Shown: positions 1 to 10,501 of the stretch, in pieces
How the letters are laid out: the number at the start of each line of letters is the position of its first letter
How positions within the stretch are numbered: position 1 is the stretch's first letter
Source of the DNA: Coriaria nepalensis
Lineage: Eukaryota; Streptophyta; Magnoliopsida; Cucurbitales; Coriariaceae
Assembly: GCA_027186245.1 (NCBI GenBank)
Contig: CP114495.1
Location: forward strand, 1,751,001-1,815,000
DNA: 64,000 nucleotides
Direction of reading: 5' to 3'
Program-made: the position numbers and the translations under genes
Notes under the pieces: model-generated
Databases searched by the model: none
Seen by the model: the letters and a program-made list of their open reading frames with translations, nothing else
What the model was told of the DNA's origin: nothing

Positions 1-380
1 GGAAACATTTGGAATGCATTTTGGATAGATTTGTCTCTTGATAGCAAAAGTGTGTAAAAGCATGTCTAAAACAAGTATATATATATATTTTTTTTTAATG
101 CATTTATCTAAATTTTAATTAGCTAAATTAATGATTGATGTTTAGTATTTTCAGTATATTTTGTTCAGTCTAAATATAGTTATAAGTTTACCTTATAATC
201 ATCTCTTTTATTTCTCTTTTAAGTTATAAAAAATTCAATGAAATCAATATACTTCAACAAGTTCTGTTTTTTTAGAAAAAGAACAGCTCACTGTTTCATT
301 CATTTTTTCACTCTCATTACAAATATCAATGAGCATCAAAATTTTACAATATGATGTGATACATGTTGTTTATATTATGA

Positions 381-1345
381 ATTATGAGTAGGGGTGAGGT
401 GAACATAAAGCCTTGGAAGTCAATGTTAGAAGATATGAAAGAGGGTAACATGAAAACGAAATGGAAAGATAGGATTCCCCTTGCTTATTGGAAAGGGAAC
501 ACACACGTATCTTACTCGAGACTCGAACTCTGTTCTTGTAACCCGCACTGATGAACATGATTGGAATACTCACATTTATTCTCAGGTGCGTTTCAATTCA
601 CCGCTTATAATTCTCGATTTCATCGATATTGAAGTTTTGAGTAATGTGATACAACGTTGTGATCTGTTGTCGTATGATATAATAAGTGATCAATTGTAGC
701 TCTGCGTTAACTTTTCCTGTTATGAGTTGATGTTTTCTTTTTTATATCAGCATTGGGATGAAGAAGCCAAACAAGGGTTCAAGAACTCAGATCTCAAAGG
801 CCAATGATTACCAAAACCTTGATCTCAAACAATTAAGCTATATATTTCATGATCAAATTAAAATTCTTGTTTAAAATAGGTATAAGATATATATATATAT
901 AGAAGGATATGCATGGTCTGTAAGTGAAAAATAGATCATGGCATGTGACTCGATGACATTGTATGTGAAGTCTCGCTATTTCGATTTCTTCACGAGAGGG
1001 ATGATGCCGTTGCGACATTTCTAGCCCATCGGAGACAACAGCATGTGTCCTTCTATTAAGTTTGCCGTCGAATGGGGCAACAACCATGCCGAAAAGGTAT
1101 ACTGTTCTTTTATATTTTTCCTTAATTGTGACTTAAAATCAGCATTGAAACAAAAAAAATGATGAAACCAGACACAAGCAATTGGAAAGGTAGCAAGCAG
1201 GTTCATGCAAGAGGAGTTTAAAATGGAGAATGTATACGGTTACATGTCTCATGTTCCTAAATGAGTACGCCAAGCTTCAGAAATTCAAGCCGGCGATACC
1301 TCCCGGGGTGCATCGGAGCTATGTTCGGAGGCAATATCGGACTTA
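381..1345 (+). pseudogene. GT90/DUF821 O-glucosyltransferase (rumi-like) relic
   Basis: The plus strand carries broken pieces of the plant DUF821/GT90 family (KDEL-motif or rumi-like O-glucosyltransferases). At 381-584 one can read KPWKSMLEDMKEGN, then PLAYWKGN, then after a frame change HDWNTHIYSQ. A GT donor follows at 585 and a TATATCAG acceptor at 741-750. The next exon starts HWDEEAKQGFKNSDLKGQ. From about 902 to 1096 come EGYAWSVSEK, DSMTLYVKSRYFDFFTRGMM and FAVEWGNNHAEK, ending at a GT donor; from about 1171 come AIGKVASRFMQEEFKMENV and, after another frame change, KFKPAIPPG-like residues. In-frame stops (for example after LKGQ and after SEK) and frameshifts rule out a working enzyme. 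The N-terminal half is missing. The recognised phrases are recalled from the family; the breaks are seen directly. Confidence 0.75.
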
Positions 1346-2740
1346 AAATTAGATGGCGAAATCTAAAAATTATAAAAAAAAAATTAAAAAAAATAAAAAG
1401 GAAAAAAAAAAAAAAACAGTTCCAAACAAAGTGGGAGAAGACAAGTTTCATGGGATGATGGAATTTTTATGTTCACGTGAGAAATCTGGATTTTCCTTAT
1501 TCTCGATAGAAAGTGCCAACTGCGAAAGCATCATTTCTGGCCATAGATTGCTCATGCTACTAATTATAACACTTCCATCATTGAAAAAAGACACAACTTC
1601 TTTCTGACAATTGATCACTTTCAATACTAATTAATCACCTTTTTTTTTTTTTTTTGTATATATCATTAAATATGAAACACGTCAATTCTGATAATATATA
1701 AAAAGAGTAATGACCATCCAATATATATTTTTTTATAATATATTCTAAAAAAATTAAAAAAAAAAAAAACTAATCCAAAACCCATGCGAAGTGGGACCCC
1801 ACAACACATTAATAATATATACGAACCATTAATTTTTATATGTTTAGTCAAATTTATAAGCCTAAATTTTTATCGTGTGATTATCGTATACGTATGGCGT
1901 TATAGGAAAAGTCGTGGGTTCATGGCAATCCACCGTCTGATCTACGGTCAATGGCAATATTTACAAGTCGTCGGTCAAGAAACTGGTAGGCGCATGTAAT
2001 GAGAGACCAACAAAGAATATTTGACCTTTTCAAATGAAACGATGGCTCCTTACCTAACTATGTTTTGTTATTTTGTATTATAGTTTTAAGACTTTTCAAA
2101 ATGATTTTCGTATTTATAAATCGTTCTTGAAGAAATGGCCTCCTAAAAAGGAAAAAAAAAAAAAAAAAAAAATTAAAAAAATGGACCTTTATTTAAGGGT
2201 TTTTTAGTATAAAAGTTTTCAATAGTTTTAACCTAGAAAAAGTTTCATCACAATAATAGTCTCTTTTTTGTTTAATCATTAAAAAAAAAAAAAAATTAGA
2301 AGTGAAATTACTGAATTACCTTTAATATAATTTGAAATAAAATATTGTGAAATGATAAATATATTCTCATCCTTTCTAATAAGTCCTAACAATAATAAAG
2401 AAGAATTTTAAATTATGATTTCAATAATATTTTGCATCAAATCTTATTTTTCATATGTTTTTTTAATTATTTCTAATCTATTTTATCTTATTTCATCGAT
2501 TAGATATATTTGTAAGTTTTATAATCGAATATTAAGAGTTTGAAAATAGATAAATTATATGGGTAAGTTTCAAACTTTTGTATTTAATTTTTCTTTCAAT
2601 ATTTTACAAATAATCGAAATATTTTGGATTCGTACTGTTTTTATTTGATTTGTATTGTGCTTTCAAATCATTATGTAACTAGAAAATATAAAAATATGGA
2701 AATCGAAAAATCTGAAAAACAAATAATATTCGTACTACCG
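1346..2740. other. AT-rich intergenic DNA
   Basis: This stretch has many A and T runs (for example near 1368-1417, 1638-1656, 2152-2178 and 2281-2296). I could read no exon, RNA gene or transposon end here. Short open frames near 1353-1607 and 1784-1999 are low-complexity or lack any family signature. Confidence 0.6.
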
Positions 2741-2940
2741 ATTGCTCAATGGCTCCATAATTAAAATCTATTGAACAATTGAGAAAAGTTAGGAGTCTCA
2801 ATTTTTTTTTATTGCTCAATGACTCTATAATGAAGAGCCATTAAGCAATCGAGAAAAGTTGATAGAGACTTGAAAGTTTCTGATCTCTCCACCAAATTGC
2901 TCAATAGTTCTATAATTTAGAACAGTTGAGCAATCGAGCA
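2741..2940. repeat. Three direct repeats, each an imperfect 39-bp hairpin
   Basis: The word ATTGCTCAAT starts units at 2741, 2811 and 2896. Each unit runs about 39 bases and closes with a reverse-complement arm (ACAATTGAG, TTAAGCAATCGAG, TTGAGCAATCGAG). In the second unit the two 16-base arms match at 14 positions, in the third at 13. Units 1 and 2 are also followed by the same word GAGAAAAGTT. The units are diverged from each other, so the array is old. I do not recognise the family. Confidence 0.7.
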
Positions 2941-2961
2941 ACATAACACTATAATTTAGTT

Positions 2962-3480
2962 GTAGCTCGTCTTTCAACTAAAGCCGAATATCGTGCACTA
3001 GCATGTTGCTACGACATAATTACAATAGATTCGTAATCTTCTCTTTGAGCTATTCATCCGTCTTCGGAAACCACTATCACTATTTTGTGATAACAATGGG
3101 CAATTAACTATCTCTCAATCGGATCATGCACTCTCGCATAAAACACATTGTCATCAATATTTACTTTGTCTAGGATCACGTTGCTAAGGGACTTGTCCTT
3201 ATTTCTCACATAAGCACACTTGATCAATTAGCGGATTAACTTACCAAACCACTTCATCGCTCACGTTTCCAACTCCTTTGTAACAAACTTGCTATTGCTA
3301 ATGGGTTGCCGATTTTGAGTTATAACGAATACAATCCCAACCTAAAGATTCTCATATGATTTGTTCCTAAACTTTAGGGATCTCTGTATCTGTTAATTGT
3401 ATTGTTAAGATTTACTGTACAAACTCTGTTATATTATTTACCGTACAAATAATAAAATCATTCAGTATTCATGTTCTATA
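2962..3480 (+). mobile_element. Degenerate Ty1-copia RNase H tail and probable 3' LTR remnant
   Basis: From about 2965 a reading frame resembling the end of a copia polyprotein can be followed with stops: VARLSTKAEYRALAC matches the usual S-T-x-A-E-Y-x-A block of RNase H, then CDNNGQLTIS matches the C-D-N block. Further on come poorly kept versions of the histidine-rich tail and the typical closing phrase (L-T-K-P-L-H-R equivalent, here LTYQTTSSL). After the coding relic, about 3320-3480 is AT-rich and may be LTR remnant. No matching 5' part exists in the window, so this is a truncated, dead insertion. It is not the same element as the one at 56,558-60,430, which lacks this domain. Confidence 0.65.
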
Positions 3481-3916
3481 GAATTGACTTCACAGGCATA
3501 CATATCTAATAAACATGCATGGTTTTCTTACCATAATAAATAGTGAAATGTAGTAACACTATCCCCACCAACACCACCCCATAAGGAATCGGCGGGACCT
3601 GATTTATCACCGGTTCGACCGATATTATTGGGTATGACCAATGAGTACGCGCTAATATGTTTACCCCCAGAAAGCCTCCGACCTGTAACGGGAAGGACAG
3701 ATAATAATGTAGAAACGTGCCCGTATGTAGTGAGTACAGAGCCAATCAGCCCAAAAAAAAAAAGAAAAAAAAAAGAAGAGCAATTGGGACAAGTATTTTC
3801 TTCATTATTATAAGGAAACATCATAGAAAGTCGCGTTTTCTTCGTCTTCATCTTCTTCTTCTTCGTCTTCCTCTTTTCATCATCTGTCTCTCCGTATCCT
3901 TTACTTTCCCTGGTTC

Positions 3917-3923
3917 TATATAA
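3917..3923 (+). promoter_or_regulatory. TATA box of the MCTP gene
   Basis: TATATAA lies in CCCTGGTTCTATATAACGCC. The region upstream holds CTT/CTC-rich runs (3841-3880), common around plant transcription starts. A start near 3950 would fit the leader intron called downstream. Confidence 0.55.
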
Positions 3924-3987
3924 CGCCCACGACCCTTATCGTTTCAGCTCATAAACTATTTAGCCTTCCCTCAAAGCTCTAACTAAG

Positions 3988-4734
3988 GTGGGTTATCTGT
4001 TTTGATCTTCTACAGTTCTTACTCTTTGACTTTTCTTCTTCTTCTTCTTCCTTCTTTTTTTCCCTAAATATTTTGGTCAGTTCTGTTCTGCTGGAATATG
4101 ATTAACTTTTAGTGTTGTTTTCTGGGTTGTTTAGGCGTTTTTGGTATTTCTTACGTTATCTATCTGGGTCCTTTTTTTCCCTTCTCTTTTTTGGTATGTG
4201 TTTTTCATTTGGATTCTTTTGGTGTTTGTTTCAGTGGAAAACTTTCCCTGAATGTTTGTTTTTTTTTTGCGGGGGAGATGAAAAGTTTTGTCATAAGTAT
4301 TCTTGCATCTCTCTTTCAAATACAAAGAAAGTTTTTTCTTAATCGGATCAGAGAGACTTTGAAAGCATAATACCCAGAGACGGAGTTGAAAATTATGTTA
4401 AAGATTCCAAATATACTTGCCCGTCTGTTTCTTTGATGTTAGATCTTCTTTTGGAATCTGAAAAAGTTTACTTTTTGTTATTCTTTCCTCTTTTTTTGTG
4501 TGAATCCAACTGTTTTAATCTCTTTGTGCTTCCTGATATATTTCTCTGAATACCAAATTGAAATTTGTAGATCATGTGTAAACACACACTTTGTAGATCA
4601 TGGTTTTATTAGGATCTCTCTGTTCTTCATCTTCTGGTTATTTCTGTGATATATGTCAAGATTAATCTAATCTCTTTCTTTTTCTTTTGCTCTGGCATTC
4701 ACATTATTTTTCTTACCAATTCCCACAATCAAAG
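3988..4734 (+). other. Predicted leader intron in the MCTP 5' UTR
   Basis: AACTAAG|GTGGGTT gives a donor at 3988 and CAATCAAAG|CTGC gives an acceptor ending at 4734, only 17 bases before the ATG. The stretch between is T-rich and non-coding. A long leader intron in front of a single-exon coding region is plausible but untested. Confidence 0.45.
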
Positions 4735-4751
4735 CTGCTCTATCCAACCGG

Positions 4752-7700
4752 ATGGCAACTCTAAAACTCGGGATCGAGGTCGTTAGTGCACACGACCTTG
4801 TCCCAAAAGACGGGCAAGGCTCATCCAGTGCTTTTGTCGAGCTTCATTTCGACCACCAGAGATTCCGAACAACAGTAAAGGAAAAAGACCTCAATCCCGT
4901 CTGGAATGAGAGCTTCTACTTCAACATCTCCGATCCAAACAACCTCTCCAACCTAACTCTCGAAGCAACTGTCTACAGCCACAACAAATCCAACAATTCC
5001 AAGTCCTTCCTCGGAAGAGTTTTTCTCACCGGAACATCGTTTGTCCCCTATTCGGATGCAGTTGTTCTCCACTACCCTCTCGAAAAACGAGGCTTCTTCT
5101 CTAGGGTGAAAGGAGAGCTCGGTTTGAAAGTCTTTGTTACAGATGATCCTTCTATAAGATCTTCATACCCACTTCCAGCTATGGAAACTGTTGTTCATAA
5201 CATTACGAGGAGAAATGAACGAAATGTACAGCCTCAACAAGTAGTTCCGAATTTGGCCCCGGATATTTTTCCGGACGAGAAAGCTGAGTCTAGGCGGACA
5301 TTCCAAAACCTTCCGAAATCAGGCCAACCACAACAACAATATGTTCCTACACAGGTGGGAGATGCTTCCATGAATTACGGAGCATATGAGATGAAATCGG
5401 ATCCGCAAGGTCCAAAAGTTGTTAGGATGTATTCGGGTTCATCGTCACAGCCGGTTGATTATGCACTTAAGGAGACGAGTCCATATTTGGGTGGTGGGAA
5501 AGTTGTAGGAGGACGGGTTATACCGGGAGATAATAGACCTTCAAGCACCTATGACCTTGTCGAAAAGATGCAATATCTATTCGTTCGGGTTGTTAAAGCC
5601 CGTGATCTTCCTACCAAGGATGTGACAGGAAGCCTCGATCCTTATGTGGAAGTGAAATTAGGGAACTACAAGGGAATCACGAGACATTTTGAGAAGAATA
5701 AGACTCCTGAATGGAATGAGGTTTTCGCCTTTGCAAAGGACAACCTGCAATCCACCATGTTGGAAGTTGTTGTGATGGATAAGGATATGATGGTAGACGA
5801 TTTCGTGGGGAGGCTCAGGTTCGATCTCAATGAGATCCCAACGCGGGTCCCACCGGATAGTCCTTTGGCTCCGGAATGGTACCGTCTGGAAGAGAAGAAT
5901 GGGGAGAAGAGAAAAGGTGAATTGATGCTTGCCATATGGTTCGGTACACAAGCAGACGAGGCTTTTCCTGATGCCTGGCATTCTGATGCTATCTCACCCG
6001 ATGATAATGTGTCTGGTATCTCAGCCCATATTCGGTCAAAGGTTTACCATTCGCCGAGGTTGTGGTATGTTCGTATCAATGTGATCGAGGCCCAAGACTT
6101 GATTGTTTCTGATAAGGCTCGTTTTCCGGATGCATATGTTAAGGTGCAGATAGGCAACCAAGCTTTGAAGACGAAAATGGTGCAAACCCGGACAATGCAC
6201 CCACAATGGAATGAGGAGATGATGTTTGTTGCAGCCGAGCCATTCGAAGACCCATTGATCCTTTCCGTTGAAGACCGTGTGGGTCCCAACAAAGACGAGA
6301 CTATAGGGAGGGTTGTCATAAATTTGAACTCCGTGGAGAGACGGGCTGATGATAGAGTTGTGAGAAGCCGGTGGCACAATCTCGAGAAGTCCTTGTCAGC
6401 TGCTATGGAAGGAGAAGAGGGTAAGAAAGAAAAGGATAAGGACAAGTTCTCTAGTAGGCTCCACATCCGGGTTTGTCTTGATGGAGGATACCATGTGCTA
6501 GATGAGTCAACACATTATAGCAGCGATCTTCGCCCCACCGTAAAACAGCTCTGGAAGTCTTCAATAGGTGTATTGGAGCTCGGGATTCTAAATGCAGACG
6601 GGCTCCACCCGATGAAAACGAGGGATGGAAGAGGTACATCCGATACATTTTGTGTAGCAAAGTATGGTCATAAATGGGTCCGAACCCGAACCATCATAAA
6701 CAGTTTAAGCCCGAAATACAATGAGCAGTACACTTGGGAGGTTTATGACCCGGCAACGATTCTCACCATAGGCGTTTTCGATAGTGGTCATATAGGTGCT
6801 TCAAATGGTATTAACAGAGATTTAAAAATCGGAAAGGTCCGTATCCGGATATCTACTCTTGAAACGGGGCGTGTTTATACGCATTCTTATCCGCTGCTTT
6901 TTCTTCACCCTTCTGGGGTCAAGAAAATGGGTGAACTTCATTTAGCAATAAGATTTTCGTGCACTTCGTTTATGAACATGATGACGATATACTCCCGACC
7001 GCTTTTGCCAAAAATGCATTATAAGCGGCCGTTGACCATTATCCAACAAGATATGTTACGTCACCAAGCGGTCAACATAGTGGCAGCTCGGCTCAGCCGG
7101 GCCGAGCCACCATTGAGAAAGGAGGTGGTTGAGTACATGTCCGATATTGATTCTCACCTTTGGAGTATGAGGCGCAGCAAGGCTAACTTTTTCAGGATCA
7201 TTACAGTTTTTTCGGGATTGCTTGCGGTTGGAAGATGGTTTGGGGAGGTTTGTTTGTGGAAGACACCGCTTACAACCATTTTAGTTCATGTTCTTTTTCT
7301 GATGCTGGTTTCTTTCCCGGAGCTGATTCTCCCAACAGTGTTCCTCTACATGTTTGTTATTGGGCTTTGGAACTGGAGGTACCGCCCCAAATACCCACCT
7401 CATATGAACACGAGGATATCTTATGCTGATGGGGTCCCCCCAGATGAGCTGGATGAAGAGTTCGATTCTTTTCCCACGAGCCGGAGCTCCGATATAGTTC
7501 GGATGAGGTATGATCGGTTGAGGAGCGTGGCTGGAAGGATTCAGACTGTGGTGGGTGATGTGGCGACTCAAGGGGAGCGGGTCCAGGCACTGTTGAGCTG
7601 GCGGGACCCACGTGCAACGGCTATATACATGATCTTCTGTCTTGTCTGTGCCACGGTGTTGTATGTGACACCTTTTCAGGTGTTGATTCTTTTGACGGGG

Positions 7701-7799
7701 TTTTATGTAATGAGGCATCCTAAGTTTAGGCATAAGATGCCTTCTGCTCCGGTTAATTTCTTCCGTAGGCTTCCGGCAAGGACCGACAGTATGTTGTAA
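4752..7799 (+). CDS. Multiple C2 domain and transmembrane region protein (MCTP/FTIP family)
   Basis: A 1015-residue protein with no intron in the coding part, as is usual for plant MCTPs. Four C2 domains can be read: about residues 1-130 (starts LGIEVVSAHDL), 275-400 (VRVVKARDLPTKDVTGSLDPYVEVKL), 435-560 (INVIEAQDLIVSDK, FPDAYVKVQIG) and 605-740 (LGILNADGLHPMKTRDGRG). A C-terminal PRT_C region follows with hydrophobic segments near 815-870 and a hairpin near 955-995 (IFCLVCATVLYV). The family tethers ER to plasma membrane, often at plasmodesmata, and some members traffic signals such as FT or kinases; the exact role here is inference. The N-terminal C2 makes it longer than the roughly 775-residue FTIP1 type and like the four-C2 group. 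The first domain keeps few acidic calcium ligands, the later ones more. The ATG at 4752 begins the conserved first C2 strand, so the start is secure. Confidence 0.95.
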   Translation: MATLKLGIEVVSAHDLVPKDGQGSSSAFVELHFDHQRFRTTVKEKDLNPVWNESFYFNISDPNNLSNLTLEATVYSHNKSNNSKSFLGRVFLTGTSFVPYSDAVVLHYPLEKRGFFSRVKGELGLKVFVTDDPSIRSSYPLPAMETVVHNITRRNERNVQPQQVVPNLAPDIFPDEKAESRRTFQNLPKSGQPQQQYVPTQVGDASMNYGAYEMKSDPQGPKVVRMYSGSSSQPVDYALKETSPYLGGGKVVGGRVIPGDNRPSSTYDLVEKMQYLFVRVVKARDLPTKDVTGSLDPYVEVKLGNYKGITRHFEKNKTPEWNEVFAFAKDNLQSTMLEVVVMDKDMMVDDFVGRLRFDLNEIPTRVPPDSPLAPEWYRLEEKNGEKRKGELMLAIWFGTQADEAFPDAWHSDAISPDDNVSGISAHIRSKVYHSPRLWYVRINVIEAQDLIVSDKARFPDAYVKVQIGNQALKTKMVQTRTMHPQWNEEMMFVAAEPFEDPLILSVEDRVGPNKDETIGRVVINLNSVERRADDRVVRSRWHNLEKSLSAAMEGEEGKKEKDKDKFSSRLHIRVCLDGGYHVLDESTHYSSDLRPTVKQLWKSSIGVLELGILNADGLHPMKTRDGRGTSDTFCVAKYGHKWVRTRTIINSLSPKYNEQYTWEVYDPATILTIGVFDSGHIGASNGINRDLKIGKVRIRISTLETGRVYTHSYPLLFLHPSGVKKMGELHLAIRFSCTSFMNMMTIYSRPLLPKMHYKRPLTIIQQDMLRHQAVNIVAARLSRAEPPLRKEVVEYMSDIDSHLWSMRRSKANFFRIITVFSGLLAVGRWFGEVCLWKTPLTTILVHVLFLMLVSFPELILPTVFLYMFVIGLWNWRYRPKYPPHMNTRISYADGVPPDELDEEFDSFPTSRSSDIVRMRYDRLRSVAGRIQTVVGDVATQGERVQALLSWRDPRATAIYMIFCLVCATVLYVTPFQVLILLTGFYVMRHPKFRHKMPSAPVNFFRRLPARTDSML

Positions 7800-8700
7800 G
7801 ACAAACACACATTGCTGTCATGTCTAAAACTTACTTATTTACCTTGTCGTGTAAGTTAATCATGATGTGTTTGTTTTTTGGGGGAAACCAAAGATTAGCA
7901 ATGTAAATTTCTGTTAAGATTCTTGTACTATATTGGTTGAAACTTTCTTCAATATCATAGTTCTCATAGTATATACACTTCTGTTTATTAGCAAGACCAG
8001 ATAACTTCCATACATTGTATAACCTCAGACACATGCGCATGCCTCCGCACATCCTAGAAGACCGAGTTTCTTTAACTGTTTCGAAACACCATTTGATTCA
8101 ATATTGATTCTGGTTGTTCAAGAAGATTCACTGTGATCAGTGAATCTGCAGAGAAAAACCAACCAAGATGCATTGGAGAATTGCTTAGTTAAAACTGTGA
8201 GAAATCTGAAACCTCACGCATGCATAGAAAGAACTGTTTTGTCTTTTTGATATTGCCTTAAATGGCATCTATGAGCGAAACTGTGACAAGATCATAATTA
8301 AACAAATGCAAGATTCAAACAAAGATTGATTGTGATTTGGCGATGTAATTAATAGACGACCCTGTCTCCTAAAACAAAACAATTTATAGTTTTAACTTCT
8401 AAACAAGCTGTAAGGTTAAGGTTACTTTATGTTTAATCAATGTCCTCAATATTTATATTATAGTATATCTATAATAAACCGATCTATCTTAATCACACGT
8501 ATGTTTGATATAATGTATGATGTAATGGTATGAAACTAATTGAGATAAGAACTTCTCATTTAATGTGTTAGAGGAATCAAAATAGGATTCAAACAAGACA
8601 AAGTTAATTTGCCGTGGCATCCAGCAATTGGTAACTACGTGCAGATTCATAGTAGAATCTTTTTTTGTTTTTATTCTGTTTTTTTAATGCATTATTCCCC
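7800..8700. other. Intergenic, MCTP 3' UTR and kiwellin promoter
   Basis: The first 150-200 bases should be MCTP 3' UTR (TTGT-rich stretches near 7845-7930). I see no exon or transposon end in the remainder. Confidence 0.5.
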
Positions 8701-8708
8701 TATAAATA
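8701..8708 (+). promoter_or_regulatory. TATA box of the kiwellin-like gene
   Basis: TATAAATA occurs 88 bases upstream of the ATG at 8789, in TTCCCCTATAAATACCCAC. This is a textbook plant TATA box and gives a short leader of about 55 bases. Confidence 0.75.
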
Positions 8709-8788
8709 CCCACAAAAAACACCCACCATCTCCACATCAAGCAATCAACCAGCGCAAGCTAGAGGAAAGGAAAAAAAACAAAGAAAAG

Positions 8789-9355
8789 ATGAAGAACATT
8801 TGTTCAAAAACAACCTTTCTCCTACTTGTCATTCTCATTTCAACGAACATCATAGACATCCAAGCTCAAAAATGTCATCCAAGTGGAAGAATCAAAGGAA
8901 GAAAACCCCCTCCGGGACAATGCAACCAAGAAAACCAATCCGACTGCTGTAAACAAGGGAAGAGCTACACAACGTACACCTGTTCGCCGCCGGTATCTTC
9001 CAACACAAAAGCCTCTCTCACTCTCAACAGCTTTGAGAAGAATGGGGACGGAGGGGGTCCCTCAGAATGCGATGACCAATACCATAACGACAACACACCG
9101 GTTGTCGCCTTGTCAACCGGGTGGTTCAATCACAAAAGTAGATGTCATCATAGCATTACTATAAATGGTAACGGGCGGAGCGTGGTGGCTATGGTGGTGG
9201 ATGAATGTGATTCCACCATGGGATGTGATGAGGATCATGACTTTCAGCCTCCTTGTCCGAACAACATCGTTGATGCTTCTAAAGCTGTCTGGAAGGCTTT
9301 GGGTGTGCCGGAAAAAGACTGGGGCGGTCTAGACATCACTTGGTCCGAAAACTAA
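8789..9355 (+). CDS. Kiwellin / ripening-related secreted protein
   Basis: A 188-residue single-exon protein. It starts with a signal peptide of about 26 residues ([20 protein letters not shown], cleavage likely after DIQA) and continues with a cysteine-rich start ([19 protein letters not shown], then SDCCKQG). The core carries the kiwellin/ripening-related fingerprint: [42 protein letters not shown], then [17 protein letters not shown]. These are apoplastic double-psi beta-barrel proteins related to barwin; some bind fungal effectors such as secreted chorismate mutase (family knowledge). I chose the ATG at 8789 because it opens the signal peptide and lies just after the TATA box; an in-frame ATG farther up (8609) would precede the TATA box. 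A broken copy of its 3' end lies at 10,246-10,350. Confidence 0.9.
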   Translation: MKNICSKTTFLLLVILISTNIIDIQAQKCHPSGRIKGRKPPPGQCNQENQSDCCKQGKSYTTYTCSPPVSSNTKASLTLNSFEKNGDGGGPSECDDQYHNDNTPVVALSTGWFNHKSRCHHSITINGNGRSVVAMVVDECDSTMGCDEDHDFQPPCPNNIVDASKAVWKALGVPEKDWGGLDITWSEN

Positions 9356-10130
9356 GAAATTTTTATCTTAATTGAGTATCTATAGACTACATGGGTACAC
9401 TGTCTTAAAAGTTTATGTTAATTGTCTGTTTTACTGCTTGTATTTTGTTTGATGGATCCTTATACTGTATAATATTTTGTTATACAACATGACTAGTTAT
9501 CTTTATCTTCTTTCATTGATTTTCTTAAGTTACTCATTATCCTAGAAGTTTGAACAGTCAATAATCTATATCAAACATTGGTATTAAACTCCTCTTCACA
9601 TGCAAACTCATGAAAACCCATGATAATTTGAGTTGTATACTTGCAAGCAAAGATAAATAAGACCAAGCAGAAGCATAATAGGTAGAATTAACAAATAACG
9701 AGCCAACATGATTTTAACACTAGCCATGTCCTATATAATACCACGGTAAGTTACCAATCGTACTTTTGAATTATTAAGAAACCGGCTCAACCCCGTATGC
9801 CAAGTATTGACCCTCTAAAGGATTTCGAATGGCCGGAAAACATAACGGGCAAACAGATCCAAACAAAAGCAATATAATATACATAATTAACAAAGAAGAG
9901 AGTTAGAGTGATTTGAACCCAAGACCTATTTTTGGATATCATGATAAGTTAACTATATTGTCCTAAAAGTTCGAATTATTAAGAAACGAGCTCAAGAATA
10001 TTATCCATCAATAAGAATGTTCAACAATTTCGTGTCCTTATGTTTCCACATTGCAAGAGTCATGTATTTTCTTTCATAAGCTCAATAGGAAACAGTAAGA
10101 ATGTGTTGAAGAGTTCTCAGCCATTCCCGT
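9356..10130. other. Intergenic DNA after the kiwellin-like gene
   Basis: Probable kiwellin 3' UTR to about 9500, then AT-rich sequence. A short phrase GAATTATTAAGAAAC occurs twice (near 9769 and 9974), hinting at a small local duplication. No gene is visible. Confidence 0.5.
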
Positions 10131-10198
10131 TTTGGTTGCAATGTCCTAAAACATGTAAGATAAATAACATGTCAGGACAGAGGATGTAATATTTGGAA
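10131..10198 (-). repeat. Displaced copy of the AHL intron 1 / exon 2 junction
   Basis: About 65 bases (GGTTGCAATGTCCTAAA ... AAATAACATG-TCAGGACAGAGGAT) match 11,378-11,443, which is the start of AHL exon 2 and the end of its first intron. The copy lacks the rest of the exon. It sits just outside the 3' end of the AHL gene, so it is a local duplication scar. Confidence 0.6.
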
Positions 10199-10245
10199 AA
10201 GATAAGGATAAGATAAGATGTCAAATGTTAAGCAGAATCAAGAGA

Positions 10246-10350
10246 GGATTCTGGAGCGGTTTAGCCATCACTTGGTCCAAGAATTAAGGTCTTTTCTTAA
10301 TCAACTACATATAGACTAGATGTATAACATTTTGTTATACAAATTATAAC
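10246..10350 (+). pseudogene. 3'-end fragment of a second kiwellin-like gene
   Basis: GATTCTGGAGCGGTTTAGCC and the following ATCACTTGGTCCAAGAATTAAG match the last codons of the intact gene (GACTGGGGCGGTCTAGACAT, ATCACTTGGTCCGAAAACTAAG at 9319-9358). Similar 3' UTR sequence follows (TCTTAAT..., TATAGACTA..., then TTTTGTTATACAA). Only about the last dozen codons remain. Confidence 0.65.
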
Positions 10351-10501
10351 ATAAATCTGCTTAATATCAATGAAATGAGTAGAGTCTCAATTAATATCAA
10401 TGAAGTAAGGGTCATAGATAAATAGAAAGCCCTTATCATCTTGTTGGAACAAATACTTAGACAAAGATAAGTAGCTTTTATGTAGCGAAAAAGAAATGTT
10501 G

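Noticed and set aside
8609..8788. Longer N-terminus for the kiwellin-like protein
   Set aside because: It lies upstream of and across the TATA box, and the signal peptide starts at 8789.
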